Assembly (NCBI GenBank): GCA_003439945.1
Contig: QVRM01000966.1
Location: 186,001-250,000, forward strand
Source: Dermanyssus gallinae
Lineage: Eukaryota > Arthropoda > Arachnida > Mesostigmata > Dermanyssidae
DNA: 64,000 bases
Direction: 5' to 3'
Part shown: piece by piece, positions 44,909 to 56,825 of the stretch
Layout of the letters: the number at the start of each line of letters is the position of its first letter
How positions within the stretch are numbered: position 1 is the first letter of the stretch
Program-made: the position numbers and the translations under genes
Notes under the pieces: model-generated
Seen by the model: only the letters and a program-made list of their open reading frames with translations
Database searches by the model: none
What the model was told of the DNA's origin: nothing

Positions 44909-45138
44909 TAGTAGTAGTAGTAGTAGAATCATCAACAACAACAACGACGACACCAGCAGCAGCAGAAACCGGCCGAAGGTCGTTGTGGTTGCTGCTGCTT
45001 CCTAGTGTTGATTCATTCGGCATAAACTACCGTGTAAGGTTCACAACCTTACCGTGCTGTCTGTGTACACTGGTTAGCTAGGCCAGCAGAATCGTTGTTG
45101 TTATTGTTGTTGTTGTTGTTGTCGTTGTTGTTATTGTC
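44909..45138. repeat. TAG, CAA and GTT triplet patches
   Basis: TAG repeats at 44909-44928, CAA/CGA at 44934-44955, and GTT at about 45092-45138 on the plus strand. Confidence 0.85.
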
Positions 45139-45299
45139 GTGGTCGTGAGCACAGCGTCTATGGCAGGTATAGTATCGTTGGCTTCGTCGCGAACAGCGGC
45201 AGGTTAACAGTCCCACGACACGATGACCTTCATTCATAAGGAAGACGCGGTGATACGGTCGACCGACTGCGCTAAGCTGGCTCAAGCCGAAGCGTATCC

Positions 45300-45319
45300 A
45301 TTATTATTATTATTATTAT
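45300..45319. repeat. (TTA)n microsatellite
   Basis: Perfect TTA run. Confidence 0.9.
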
Positions 45320-45355
45320 CTAAAACAGCCAGTAAATGTTCCAATTTAACATTAT

Positions 45356-45358
<3 letters not shown>

Positions 45359-45389
<31 letters not shown>
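45359..45389. repeat. (TA)n microsatellite
   Basis: TA run of about 31 bp. Confidence 0.95.
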
Positions 45390-45391
<2 letters not shown>

Positions 45392-45518
45392 ACCGTTTCT
45401 CCAGGCCTCTCCTCTATTGTTATTAGCACTACAATAGGCAGAAACATTACCTAACACAATTGTTATTATTATTATGGAAATTAATTTGTCAATTACATTT
45501 ATTTATATAACTTTTTTG

Positions 45519-45679
<161 letters not shown>

Positions 45680-46441
45680 CAAACATACCCAACACAAAGA
45701 AGCGTCTAAAATGTCTCAGCAGCACGATTGACGACCACTTGTTGGGATGACGTAGTTTTTGTTTACCTTGGTACAATTCTGTCCGCAATTCCGTTTCTAT
45801 TCGCACCGCTGCAAACAGCGTAAGCTCTTGTGTACAGTTTGTAGGTCTCTCAACTCGAGCATTTTATTTGGAGTGTACATATATTGCGCGTTTTGGTAAG
45901 ATTGCCATAGACCTCGGTACCGTTATATTGCAATACGTTTACTTAGTTCTCTGTTCGTCTGCGTCTGTATACTCTTCGTACCACGATTTAAGGTAGTCTA
46001 CCATATAGAAAGGAAAGCGCGGCTGTCCATTTGGTGCGTCCATAGCAATCGGAAACTCTCCTTTGGCGCGTCTTCGGATTCTGTGAGCATCGGAAATGAA
46101 GTACAAATCTGTACCCGCATATGCATCTTGATTGAGCCTTAGACCCTAGACCCTGAGCAAGTGGTTTGCGCACGACCTCATTGATTGGTTTTGTTTCACT
46201 CAGTCACCTATATCATATAACTTAACACCCAAATCTGCAAAGCCGCGACACCTAGCGCTGCAGTCGCTGGCCATCTCGTCTGTTGCGCCTCATCAATATA
46301 TATATCCTCCATTGCTACCAGGACGATGTCCAGTAAGTCTGACTGAAGTGAGGGCTCAAGTACTTAGATTTTTGGTTTCCATTGATCGATTTCCAATTCA
46401 TTGAGCTAACTATTTAATACGTTTTTTTTTTAAAAAGTGTT

Positions 46442-46466
46442 TATATATATATATATATATATATAA
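46442..46466. repeat. (TA)n microsatellite
   Basis: TA run of about 25 bp. Confidence 0.9.
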
Positions 46467-46544
46467 TAAGTCAGCATTTCCCGTCGGCAATAAGGGGTCA
46501 AATTGCAAAAGGCCCTGGCAGTATGTCTCTATATATCAGTGGTC

Positions 46545-46553
46545 ATATATATA

Positions 46554-46624
<71 letters not shown>
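46545..46624. repeat. (TA)n microsatellite
   Basis: About 80 bp of TA with two small interruptions near its left end. Confidence 0.95.
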
Positions 46625-46631
<7 letters not shown>

Positions 46632-47301
46632 CATATAATAAGTGGCAACAAATTTCTTAATGCAGTTAGAAAGATGCTTTATTCAACGGAAACGATGCAA
46701 TACAACTGGTCCTTAATTTCGATCTCTTGCTTTGCGAGAATGGGCTGCGTTATTGACACGCGTGTCACATTAGCATAATTTACAGTCGTAACATACAGGC
46801 TAATCATTTGAAAAGCCGTCTCTCAGTGATTCTCAAAACTATGGCACATGATAACGAAACGTCGTCATGTAGCTGCTTGACGCACGTCAAGAAGTTTAAT
46901 TAATATTAAAACAGTTTGAAGATGCCGCTATCGGATCATACACGGTATACCGATGACATGAAACCTTGTGTAGAGGGAACCATTAAATCCAAAACAATAA
47001 GATAAATAACATTTTAAGCAAAGAGATTATCAAGTTAAAACAACCTTTTGGTCTATTCGATAACTTGATTGTGGTTATCAATTAAGCAGAGTTGTCTACT
47101 CAATGTCGTGTGTGTTTGCTTTGACAGCAGGCTGAAAGACTAAAGGAGAGAGAAAGAGAGACAAATTTATGGCTTGATTGGACGCGGCAGCAGCGCTGCT
47201 TGAATGGTACCAGCCCAAGGTTTGCTACTAGCAGATAAAGCTTCGCGCTTCAGCGCCCTTTCAACAAGTCTACCGAAATGTTGAGACTAAATCTATGTAG
47301 G

Positions 47302-47379
47302 CTGGTTCCCAGCTATATATATATATAGGCTTGTTCCCATATATATATATATATATATACATACATAACTGGGAACCAG
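47302..47379. repeat. 11-bp inverted repeat around TA arrays
   Basis: CTGGTTCCCAG (47302-47312) pairs with CTGGGAACCAG (47369-47379). The 56-bp loop holds two TA arrays and a partial repeat of the left arm (TTGTTCCCA). Confidence 0.8.
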
Positions 47380-48658
47380 TTAGAATCCGCCAATCTAAGT
47401 ACACATCTTTGAGAGAGAGAGACTAGAGAAAAGATGTCAGTGTAGCTCCCAAATTATAACTAGATGTATTTGGTAACAAATCAAATCTCTATATATCTCT
47501 CCTTAATGCCCATCTAACTAGTGTAAGTATTTTAGAGCCGGCCGAGACATCTGGCAATCCTATTGCATGGCATTTTAGCGCAGGATTGCGAACAGAACCT
47601 GCGGCGGCTCTGGTTGCCGCCGTCGATTGGAATACAGGTGTGTAGACGAAGAACTCGCGAATGATAGTGCAAGCCGTGCACAATGTGCCCAGGGTACGCA
47701 AGTTAGTTACGGCATGTCAATCCATCCTAAAAAGGAGATATCTACCCTGGAAAGGTAGACATCAGCGTGATGCACCTCTGCCGGCGGCGCGTTTTACATC
47801 CTCATTTACAAAATCTACCCAAATGCACGGAAAGGATTTCCTTCGGTCTAAACTTGGCTTCTCATTCTCCTCGTTTTCATCGCCGGCCGGTCGGCCTGCA
47901 GTACGTGGGCTATCAGTGCTACGCAAAGCGGTTTCTGATCGTTTTGCACAAGAACACACAACCTGTTTTTGTGTACGTGGTAAATAACCTCCTGGGCTGG
48001 GCAAAGCTTTTTATGTTATAGATGTTATGATGCAACGATGATCTCCTACAGCTGTAGTGCAGCCCTGGTACGATTGTGATACGAGTCGGTTAGCTTCACC
48101 GCGGCGTGGGGCGACGTCTTGCGGACACTGCCAATAAACCTTCGAACAAAATAACAAACAATGTTCCGCTAATGTACGGCGTGAAAGGCGTGTGGCGCTC
48201 GTATAATAATTCCGACAACCACCAACATGGGAAAATTGTTGGTTTTTGAATTCCATGAAAGTTCATGGAATGTTCAACCACAAGTTGGCCTTCACCATAT
48301 GTCATAACCTAATATAATATAATTCTAATTCAAATTACTATAATTATGCAAATCCAAGCGATACCCACAATAGAGCTGCAATTGCATTCGTTCTCTTACT
48401 TACCAGCTTTGCCTGCGATAGCTATTTCTTGTTTACGACGCACGACGTCGAAAACAACGGGATTATTTCTAGGAGTGTTCGTTATCATCTCGAAGTGGCA
48501 TGCGGTGGTTCGTGGTGCATAAACTTGTTGTTCTGCAGCTGAGCGACAGACGTGACTGGATTGTGGCCGAGCAAAATGAGGCCATCAAGGCAAGTCCTAT
48601 CCTCACTGATGACAACTAAGCGTATGCTCACTAGCGCTTCTGTCACATTCACTGCAAT

Positions 48659-48695
48659 ACCACCACCACCACCACTACCACTACTGCTATTACTA
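48659..48695. repeat. CAC/ACT triplet patch
   Basis: ACCACCACCACCACCACTAC followed by ACTACTGCTATTACT. Confidence 0.85.
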
Positions 48696-48769
48696 ACACT
48701 ACGGAAGTAATCAAGCACCTTAAGGCAGCAACAACAGCCTGCCAATTTCAACGAGGACAATAAGGCGTA

Positions 48770-48850
48770 ACAACAACAACAACAACAACAACAACAAAAA
48801 CAACAAACACAACAACAACAAGAACAACGACAACAACAACAACAACAACA
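48770..48850. repeat. (CAA)n tract
   Basis: CAA triplets on the plus strand with few interruptions, the opposite strand polarity to the 40-45.7 kb tracts. Confidence 0.95.
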
Positions 48851-49072
48851 AATATGGTATACCGGAGTAATGTGACTGTGACAACGACTACAAAGGTCAA
48901 GAAGAATACATCATGCTCATAATACTAGTAACAAAATCAACTACAGCGACAGCAACAACAACACCAACAATACAGCAAGAACAACAATATCAACAGCATT
49001 AACAGAATATGAAGATATGATAAGATGAACCACATACAACGAGCAACAACAACAGTATAACCAAAATGAACA

Positions 49073-49170
49073 TCAGCAATAACGGCACCAACAACAACAG
49101 CAACAGCAATAACGGCACCAACAACAACAGCAACAGCAATAACGGCACCAACAACAACAGCAACAGCAAT
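49073..49170. repeat. 30-bp minisatellite of CAA-type triplets
   Basis: Three exact 30-bp units beginning CAGCAATAACGGCACCAACA plus a partial fourth. Confidence 0.9.
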
Positions 49171-49299
49171 AACAACAACAGCATCAACAACAATCACAGC
49201 AAAGTACAAACTACCTAATGTACGCTACGTCAACAATAACAAAGTTAGCAGCAGAAAACGGCAAACTTCGATAACGACCAGGGCGATGACCACAGCAGC

Positions 49300-49385
49300 T
49301 ACAAGAACAACAACAGCAACAACAACAGCAACAGCAACAACAACAACAGCAGCAGCATCAACAACAACAGCAGCAACAGCAGAAC
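49300..49385. repeat. CAA/CAG triplet tract
   Basis: AACAACAACAGCAACAGCAA-type triplets, CAA on the plus strand. Confidence 0.9.
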
Positions 49386-51499
49386 TCGAGCAAACGACAA
49401 TGATAAAGTCATTGTGTGGGTGAGAGTGTAAAGGATGGAAAAATGCACCCGTCGGCTTGCGTCAAACCACACAACCGGCGCACAAATTCATATTGCATTG
49501 TCTGATGCCACTCTTTGCAGTGACGACGCGCTGATTGTCTCCGGCAAGACAACGGGACCGAGCCTAACTTACTTGTTTGTCTATCTATCTAGCGGGTACA
49601 TTAGTTAGCTACTACTGTACGCACCAGAGCGGCCGCAGTGTTGGTTGTTCTCGGGTTCTCGTTACTCTAAGAGCTAAGGTTGTCTATTTTCATGGATACG
49701 AATGTTAGCTTGAAGATACGGCTAGGAACGGGACGCAGAACGGGACCTTCACACTGTACCGGCGCCGCCAGGAGCGTCACTGCCCTAGGCATTATTTTTT
49801 CTCCGCATCTCTTCCCTCTCTAGTTCGAGGTTTCTACTAGGAGACGAACTACTTATTGTATATAGTTTTCGTTCGACAGCGCCGAGGACTGCTACCGTCG
49901 TTTCTGCTACAACCTCGCTACTTCCACTGCTCGAGCACTTGACAAAAGATTCACACTAAATGATGGCGATTGATGAGGGTCCACGACCCATTGATTCGCG
50001 ACCTTCATCAAGGTCATATTGGTCGTGCGAGTAGTTATAATTGTCATCTTCGTCTACAGCAGCCGCTTGTCTACGGCGGCGGTGGACTCTGCTGATCATA
50101 TGATGCGTATCGCTCTCGCAGGCGTGTGAGATGCATCTCAATAAGGACCATCAGTTCTCTACAGATTGTGGATTATTTAGGTAGAGCAGTTCCGCCAGCC
50201 TGTTCGGCGAATTTTGGCCTCTGTCTCTTCTTCATTTTAATTTGCAAGACATCGCTGCTACCTAATTGGCCAAGTTACGCAAGTTCTTGCTGGACGAATT
50301 ACAATGGCCATGCAACGATGCCTAAAAGAAAGGCAGATAACATCGTCACCAGGTGACGGCGTTAATATACGGCAACCAAATTTGCAATTAGTTCCACCAT
50401 CGTGGATAGTCAGGCACAATTCTTTACACACAGTCCGACGCCTAATACACGATGAAGCATGGCTCTGGCACTTCTCTACCCCACAAGAACCTGCTCGAAC
50501 GTCACCCCCATTGCCTTCGAAGTGAGCCCCGGAAACCACGAAACGTTCCAGAAACGTATCTGCATGATTTCACGCGGCTCTGGGAGTCTTCCCGGCGACA
50601 ACTGGAGCAGCCGGAGGGGCTCGATTACGTATAAGCGGTATGGTACTATAGGGTGGGGGGACTTCAGAGGCTAACTAATCTCACAGTCCAAGATGAGACG
50701 TTTTTGGCATTGATGACATGATATATACTAACGGGAACTTAAATATGCGTAAAATCCTGCACTGTTGTAGGTTATCTCGTTTTCTATTGCAATTGCTAAT
50801 GTTAGCAGGAAATCGATAGAAGCAGTGGAGTAAATTCAATCAGACGATAAGTAAAATGTTTTTAGTAAAATAAATGCACATTACTGATGTTTAAGAGAAA
50901 GCACTTTTATTCTAAAACGTTTACAGTGAGCTTGAGGCTTTTTTGGGAACGTAGCTCTCCTGACAAATAAACACCTGCCCCTTCATGCAGTGCATCAACC
51001 AGTCAGCCAAGTAGTAGACGCAAATTCACTTAGATCGAAGGCGTATAACTGAAAACTATTAAACGTAAGCCGCCTACTAAATTCCCAATTTAGTATAGAG
51101 GATTAGCGCCGCAGCATAGTCGAGTCGCCCCTGCATGAAGGTTATGCAACTATATCGATCACCGGAAACGACCAGTTGATAAGAATGATCCGCGACGTAC
51201 AAGTTATCTTGCAATATAGTGATCTCATCTTCTCCCCACTGTGGCGATGTTGATGACGGCGATAAAAGCCAAAACCAGACAAAAACAGAGGAGACAAATG
51301 TCACGTCGGTAGCGATAGTACATCGCACAACATATTTATTAGAAGTTGTTCCTCCAGCTCAGTCGAGTTTTGACTCAATCTCCCACCATGTTTATGAACG
51401 CAGCAAGGAATCTTGCATCCGATCAAATCTTTTATTTTGTCGAGGAACTCATCACAGCGACATAGGATCGTCTGCGAATTAAGTCTTTCAGAAACTCGC

Positions 51500-51500
51500 G

Positions 51501-51572
<72 letters not shown>
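51500..51572. repeat. (TA)n microsatellite
   Basis: About 70 bp of TA with one AA near the left end. Confidence 0.95.
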
Positions 51573-51575
<3 letters not shown>

Positions 51576-52132
51576 GCGCCGCCACATATATTTGTATATG
51601 ACTGATTGAATCAATATGTAACAAGACGATGTCCAAGACGAATTTTGCTACTTTTTAGCAGCTTGATGGTGCTTGTTTATAGGTGGGAGTGAAGTGACGA
51701 TGCACTTTTCGAGATAGGCGTGCCGCCCCGGGCAAAGTTTACGCTGTTGCCGTCGCTCGAGGTGAGGCAACGCAGCGTGGGGCACCATCTTCGAACGGCG
51801 GCCTACACTGGTGCCAAAGAGGAGAATCTTCGCTGCAATTTATTACGTCGCATATTTTCTGTGCGCGTCGAAGAGAAGCGGAACAACGACAACATGTCGT
51901 CTCGCTTATTCACAACACATGGTCTCCTACCTGTGTATTCCATCCCATCCCATCCCATCTCATCCTATACTATGCCATGCCATTATATCCGTTTCCTACG
52001 AGCGCTCGATAGACGGCCCAAATTGAATGCGAATGTTTAACGCCAAGAAGCTGTCGAATACACGACTCGAGTGTAATCTATGCAACACTTCGTAGCACCA
52101 CCTACCACGTATCACACCCCCTGTCTGCTCTG

Positions 52133-52133
<1 letters not shown>

Positions 52134-52163
<30 letters not shown>

Positions 52164-52180
52164 CTACTCCTACTGCTGCT
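52134..52180. repeat. (CTA)n/(CTC,CTG) triplet tract
   Basis: CTACTACTACTACTACTACT passing into CTCCTACTCC and TGCTGCTG. Confidence 0.9.
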
Positions 52181-53015
52181 GTATAAGGCGTTCGCGTGCA
52201 GGCATTCGGTGGGCAGAGGCCTGACACTTTCAGACAGGAATAATGCAGGTGAAACAGCTGCAGCTCTATGCTCCTCCTCCGAACCGCTGTAACACAACTC
52301 GTGTATCTTGCCCGTCTAAGTCTAGCCACACGCCAGCATAGTGGCGAACACACACAAATGTGTGTGTTAAACGAATGCAGTCAAAGCATATCGACTGTTT
52401 GAAAATGGGCCAAAATAAAATAGGTACGTTCTTCTACTGATGACGTATGTACACGCTTTGCTTAATAGCGGACCATTTGCTAACTGCTCTCCTGCTCTGA
52501 TATACGTTCAACGGTTTCCCGTTTTTTTTTTCGCGGTTTTTCATAGATCTCAATAACCTCGCTTCAATTGCTAGTCTCGTAGCGAGTCTTAAAACATTGA
52601 GATTCTGCCATTCTGATAGCTCCTTGTCTAGTTGACAATTTTTCTTACAAAAGTTCTCAGGCTATAAAATTAAATAAAAATCGTCCCAGTCACGTTTTTC
52701 GTGACTACTAAGGTAATTGCTTAAGCAGACTGGATTTACAAGATCCGTACATGCAATCGATGGAAATGTATATATAAATATTCTCATCCAATATGCTTCC
52801 ACTTGCCATATTGGAACTGGCGGTCTTCCAGTCAGATTAGCATTGCTTACTTTATACTGATTTAACTACGATATGTATCACTATAATCACTATATTCTCT
52901 TGCTGTGTGGAAATCGAAGCGTGCTTTATTAGAGTCTATGTTGCGAAAGTATTTAACAAACAATAACTTCATAGAACATTAAAATCTAGACAGATTGCTC
53001 AATGCAGAGAATAAC

Positions 53016-53018
<3 letters not shown>

Positions 53019-53052
<34 letters not shown>
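53019..53052. repeat. (TA)n microsatellite
   Basis: TA run of about 34 bp. Confidence 0.95.
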
Positions 53053-53053
<1 letters not shown>

Positions 53054-53892
53054 GTTATACGGTATACGAGGTAAGGTACGAAACGATACTCTGGGCATAA
53101 TTGAAGACATTATTCAAAAATAATCACCAAAGGCCTGAACACAACGAGCTCACGGGAGGATTCCCTGTGCCCAGAATTTTTTCCGCTCTGACAAAAGTCA
53201 GTCTTCCACTGTGTACTTTAGTTCGTCATCCGAGTTGAAGCGCCTTCCTTTGAAACGTTTTTCAGCGGATAAAATTGAAGGAAGTCGTAGGGCGGATTCT
53301 CGAACTGCTCCCGTTTGATCTGGCTAGTACACTTTCTGTGACGCTGAAAACGTGTGGACGAACGCGGCTGATCGTGGAGCGGAGTCACGTAACTCGATGA
53401 GTATCGGACGTCGGACGTCGAAAAAGACGGTTAGCATTACTTTGTTTGCTGAGTTCGGCCATGGTTACCGCCTGTTTGCCCGGCCCAGTCTCGGATCATC
53501 ACTACCCGAACTCTCCCGACCTTTACGAAAACATGGCACTTTACTTTCTCGCTGACTTGTTGGACACACAGTTTCCTCCGTGTACGGCCATAATGATCCG
53601 GCGATGCATGTTGACCGGTTGAACACCTTCCGCAGCGAGAGATCTGATAACAATTCGTTGCTTTTATGTGCTCGTCGAATGCTGCAGTGGGAACGCTATG
53701 GTGTCCTCAACGCGTCGCGTTAATTGCGCAAAACACACAACTACCCGCCTCTCTCTCACAACCATGCCGTGCACATCACCATTATCGCACCTAGATGTCT
53801 AAGTATGCTATCCAAAAACGGAATATTCAAATTTCCACTGGTTCGCTAATTACGACGTTTCGTACCTTCTCATTTGAACACTTAATATGATA

Positions 53893-54160
53893 TGACGGCG
53901 TGATCGTGGAGCTTGTGCGATAGTCATGGTTGTCCGGGTTGTCGCCAGTTCGCGGATCTCTGTTGTTAATCGAGATGGTAAACCATACCGCTCAGAATCA
54001 GTGACCATACTACCGAAAGGACAGTTTGGAAAATCCTACATATCTCAATACGTCCGCTTATGTTCCGCTGTTTGGAACTTTAGTTTTCGTAGCTTGGACA
54101 TCGCAAAAGAGGCGTGTTGGAAACAGCACAGTCCTCTTCTGCATCGCTAGCCGTGGTGCT
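53893..54160 (+). mobile_element. tRNA-derived SINE (family A), copy 3 (diverged)
   Basis: ATAGTCATGGTTGTCCGGGT, GTCGCCAGTTCG (degraded B-box), TCTCTGTTGTTAATCGA, TAAACCATACCGCTCAGA and ATATCTCAATACGTC match the family A body. The mid-head is shortened and the 3' end is unclear. Confidence 0.7.
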
Positions 54161-54179
54161 ATGAGGCGTTTCTTTAGCT

Positions 54180-54480
54180 GGTCCAAGTGGCTAAGTAATA
54201 CACAGCTATCGCTCTTTTCCTAAGAAATGTAGTTAATTAATATAATACCCTTTGCATCCCAGAAAACAGTCACCAAAAAGGTTTCCGGCCAAATTGTGCC
54301 TTTTTAACCTGATTGAAAGCCTTTCGCCGCGTGCGGTCCACTCCCTGAGGACATCTCACCATTCTAGAATGATGTGGTGGAAGTAGATTTCGTCCGGCCA
54401 AAAAACAAATCGGCCAAAAACTGAGGATTTTGTTTCAAACGTTTCAGGTTTCTCCCCGAACTTGATACGCGTTGCTTTTT
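54180..54480 (-). pseudogene. Mariner (DD34D) transposase relic, central part
   Basis: Minus strand: REWTARGERLS (about 54344-54312), NLAGNLFG, then in another frame LVTVFWDAKGIILINYI (about 54275-54225). This corresponds to mariner motifs around K.VM.TVFWD..GI...DYL that contain the first catalytic Asp. The last two catalytic residues are not present downstream, where the SINE family A copy begins. Confidence 0.65.
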
Positions 54481-54545
54481 GCTTAAGTGCTAGCTTGCTT
54501 TGCAATGCCCGCAATACTAGTATATACATATTAACAATCGGTCCG

Positions 54546-54547
54546 TA

Positions 54548-54597
<50 letters not shown>
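54546..54597. repeat. (TA)n microsatellite
   Basis: TA run of about 50 bp. Confidence 0.95.
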
Positions 54598-54599
<2 letters not shown>

Positions 54600-55021
54600 C
54601 CTGTCTGTTTTGCCAGTGGGACAAAGCTCGACGTGGTTTTTTGCTGATAATGCTCTTCAGAGAAAAATAAATGGATATTTGTGCTCGCTACAAGAGTGTG
54701 TATGTGTGTTGGCCTCTATGTCCACTAGTAATATGGCGGCAAGGGAAACCCGGCAATGAGACCTGAAGAAATTCGACATAATGTCTTTTTACAAGAATTG
54801 TGGTCATCTGGTGAGCCGTAAAAGTGTCATCAGAAGCGACCAGACGTCCTTGCCTGTCTCAGGCTGGCAACGCGAACTGGCGTCGTTACAAACCGACTCA
54901 TAACGTTCCAAGCCAAGCTTCGAAATAAACACAACAATCCCCTTCAAGTTACAGAACGGCTGTCCGGGTGGCGCTTCTACTAACGTTGGCCTAATTGCAG
55001 GGAATATATGTATGCAGGGGT

Positions 55022-55024
<3 letters not shown>

Positions 55025-55052
<28 letters not shown>
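55025..55052. repeat. (TA)n microsatellite
   Basis: TA run of about 28 bp. Confidence 0.9.
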
Positions 55053-55055
<3 letters not shown>

Positions 55056-55171
55056 CAAAGAAGTCAACGAGGAAATAGAGGTAGAAAGAATTCTTTATAC
55101 TCTGACTCTGTTGTGTTTCACGCCCACATATTCGTCTGCCGACCGCAGCTCTAACAGCGTGAGCAATCCTT

Positions 55172-55275
<104 letters not shown>

Positions 55276-55896
55276 TTATGAGCGCATACGTGACCACCTC
55301 AAAGAGATCACAGCGATCATAGCGTTTGCGCGGGGCTGACTGTGGTCAGTGGATGGCAACGCCGTGCACGAGGCCGGTCTAGATGTAGAGGCATTATCAC
55401 TGTTTATGAAATCGGGAAGAAAAAAAACGATTTATAGCTCAGCTTCTAACCAAGCTCGCATGTATTCGTGTGGCCGCTGCAGGCCAAGCGGAGCTTCGTG
55501 ACGCCATTTGGCTAGTGGTCGTGGAAACTTTGCGGTACTTTGATCTCATATCAAAGAACTTTGGCGAAAATTCCGGACAACGTGCGACAACTGTCAACAC
55601 AGACGACAGAAAACGGGCCAGCGGTAGAACCAAAAGCTTAAAAAAGTCTTTGACGGCAAGGTTCGGCTTGACAGTGCGCGGCTGCGGAAATTTCTCCAAT
55701 CGGTTGAAAGCTGTTCGGAGAGCAACCAGAGTATTCTTCTAATAATTGTAAAATCAAAGCTAAAAGTATAATCTTTGAATGTATCGTAGAAAATCGACAC
55801 GAGGCACAGGTTAAATGGAGATTGCTGTCTTTGGCTGTTTGTTGGGGGGAAACGCGGCTTCCATTATGGGCGCCACGGGCTGTATTTTTTTTTATT

Positions 55897-55909
55897 GGGG
55901 GGGGGGGGG
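55897..55909. repeat. Poly-G run (13 G)
   Basis: G homopolymer downstream of a poly-T run. Confidence 0.95.
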
Positions 55910-56014
55910 CGGGGTGGATGGTAATGCACCATCTCTTTTTATTGAGACATCTGTGCTGCCCGTTTTTTTTTTTTCGATAATGGTCGACTTTTAGTCCACT
56001 CCGGCATTCACCTT

Positions 56015-56100
56015 GTCTAAATTGGGATCCATGTCTGGGTCTCGAACCCAGGCCTCCCGAATGCAAGGCAAAGGAGTTTGCCACTAAGCCATCTTGCTCG
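56015..56100 (-). mobile_element. tRNA-derived SINE head (family D)
   Basis: Minus strand: A-box-like TGGCTTAGTGGCAAAC, then B-box GGGTTCGAGACCCAG at normal tRNA spacing, followed by a tail running into poly-A (55962-55973 in plus reading is poly-T). Unlike families A and B. A tRNA pseudogene is the alternative. Confidence 0.6.
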
Positions 56101-56138
56101 GTAAATCGGTAAAAAAAAAACGGTATGAATAATTTTAA

Positions 56139-56139
<1 letters not shown>

Positions 56140-56180
<41 letters not shown>
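56140..56180. repeat. (AAT)n microsatellite
   Basis: Perfect AAT run of about 41 bp. Confidence 0.95.
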
Positions 56181-56182
<2 letters not shown>

Positions 56183-56639
56183 CGATCACGCTGCATGAAC
56201 GCACCATGATTGTGCAGATCATGTCTGTAGTTCTTCTGCTCAGATGATGAATACACACCGAATTAAACTGAACTGAATACAAGTTGGAGGGGGGGGAAAG
56301 GGACAAGCGAAAAATACTTCCATGCAGTGTCTGCCCGTACTGAAAGATTGCAAACGTTGTTGCAAGCTCTACTTGGGTTGAGTGGACATAGTGGAGACAC
56401 TGCACGCCGATCCCCACTGATTCTCACAGGTGTGCTCTACTTCGAGGTAGACACCTTGAACGCATGCATACAGACATGCCTGGTAGGTAGACATCTTGAA
56501 AGCATGTACGTAAACACGCACGTACAAGTCGAAGAAGGCAAGGAGCGCACAGTGGCTTTCAACTACTGTTTGCTATTTCGCTGCCGTTGCTTCAGATAGC
56601 TCTCGTGCTCATATTCACTAATACTAAAGTAAAATACTA
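56181..56639. other. Non-coding, no feature seen
   Basis: A G9 run near 56289 and a short repeated phrase GGTAGACA(C/T)CTTGAA near 56446 and 56484. Confidence 0.4.
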
Positions 56640-56825
56640 AAGTTTTCGGGCTGACCCTCAGCCAAGATTTAACGTCCGCGGAAGTGTCCTTCACATTGCT
56701 TCACAGACTGACCCCTACAAATACAAATGTGGGGCAACGGTGGGGCTCGAACCCGCGCACCTGCTATGTGTCTCCTCCGGCCGCGAGGCGCAGACTTAAG
56801 CCATCACGCCACCGGGCTCGACATA
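56640..56825 (-). mobile_element. tRNA-derived SINE (family B), best-preserved copy
   Basis: Minus strand: GAGCCCGGTGGCGTGATGGC head, GGCCGGAGGAGACACATAG, intact B-box GGGTTCGAGCCCC, then CACCGTTGCCCC, ACATTTGTATTTGTAGGGG and the 3' end CTTGGCTGAGGGTCAGCCCG. The long spacing between boxes suggests an ancestor with a large variable arm (Ser/Leu-like), an inference. Confidence 0.85.

Larger units (their letters stand above)
45680..48650. other. Gene-free stretch with TA arrays
   Basis: No transposon or coding motif recognised. GAGAGAGA patches lie at 47147-47160 and 47411-47421. A 22-base perfect hairpin (ATTCCATGAA / TTCATGGAAT) is at about 48250-48271. Confidence 0.4.
49386..53892. other. 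Gene-free stretch
   Basis: No transposon or coding motif recognised. TA arrays at 51.5 and 53.0 kb and CTA triplets at 52.1 kb are listed. CCATCCCATCCCATC repeats lie at about 51943-51958. Confidence 0.4.

Noticed and set aside
55638..56417. 259-aa minus-strand open frame
   Set aside because: Spans a SINE head, an AAT array and homopolymers, with no domain; chance open frame.
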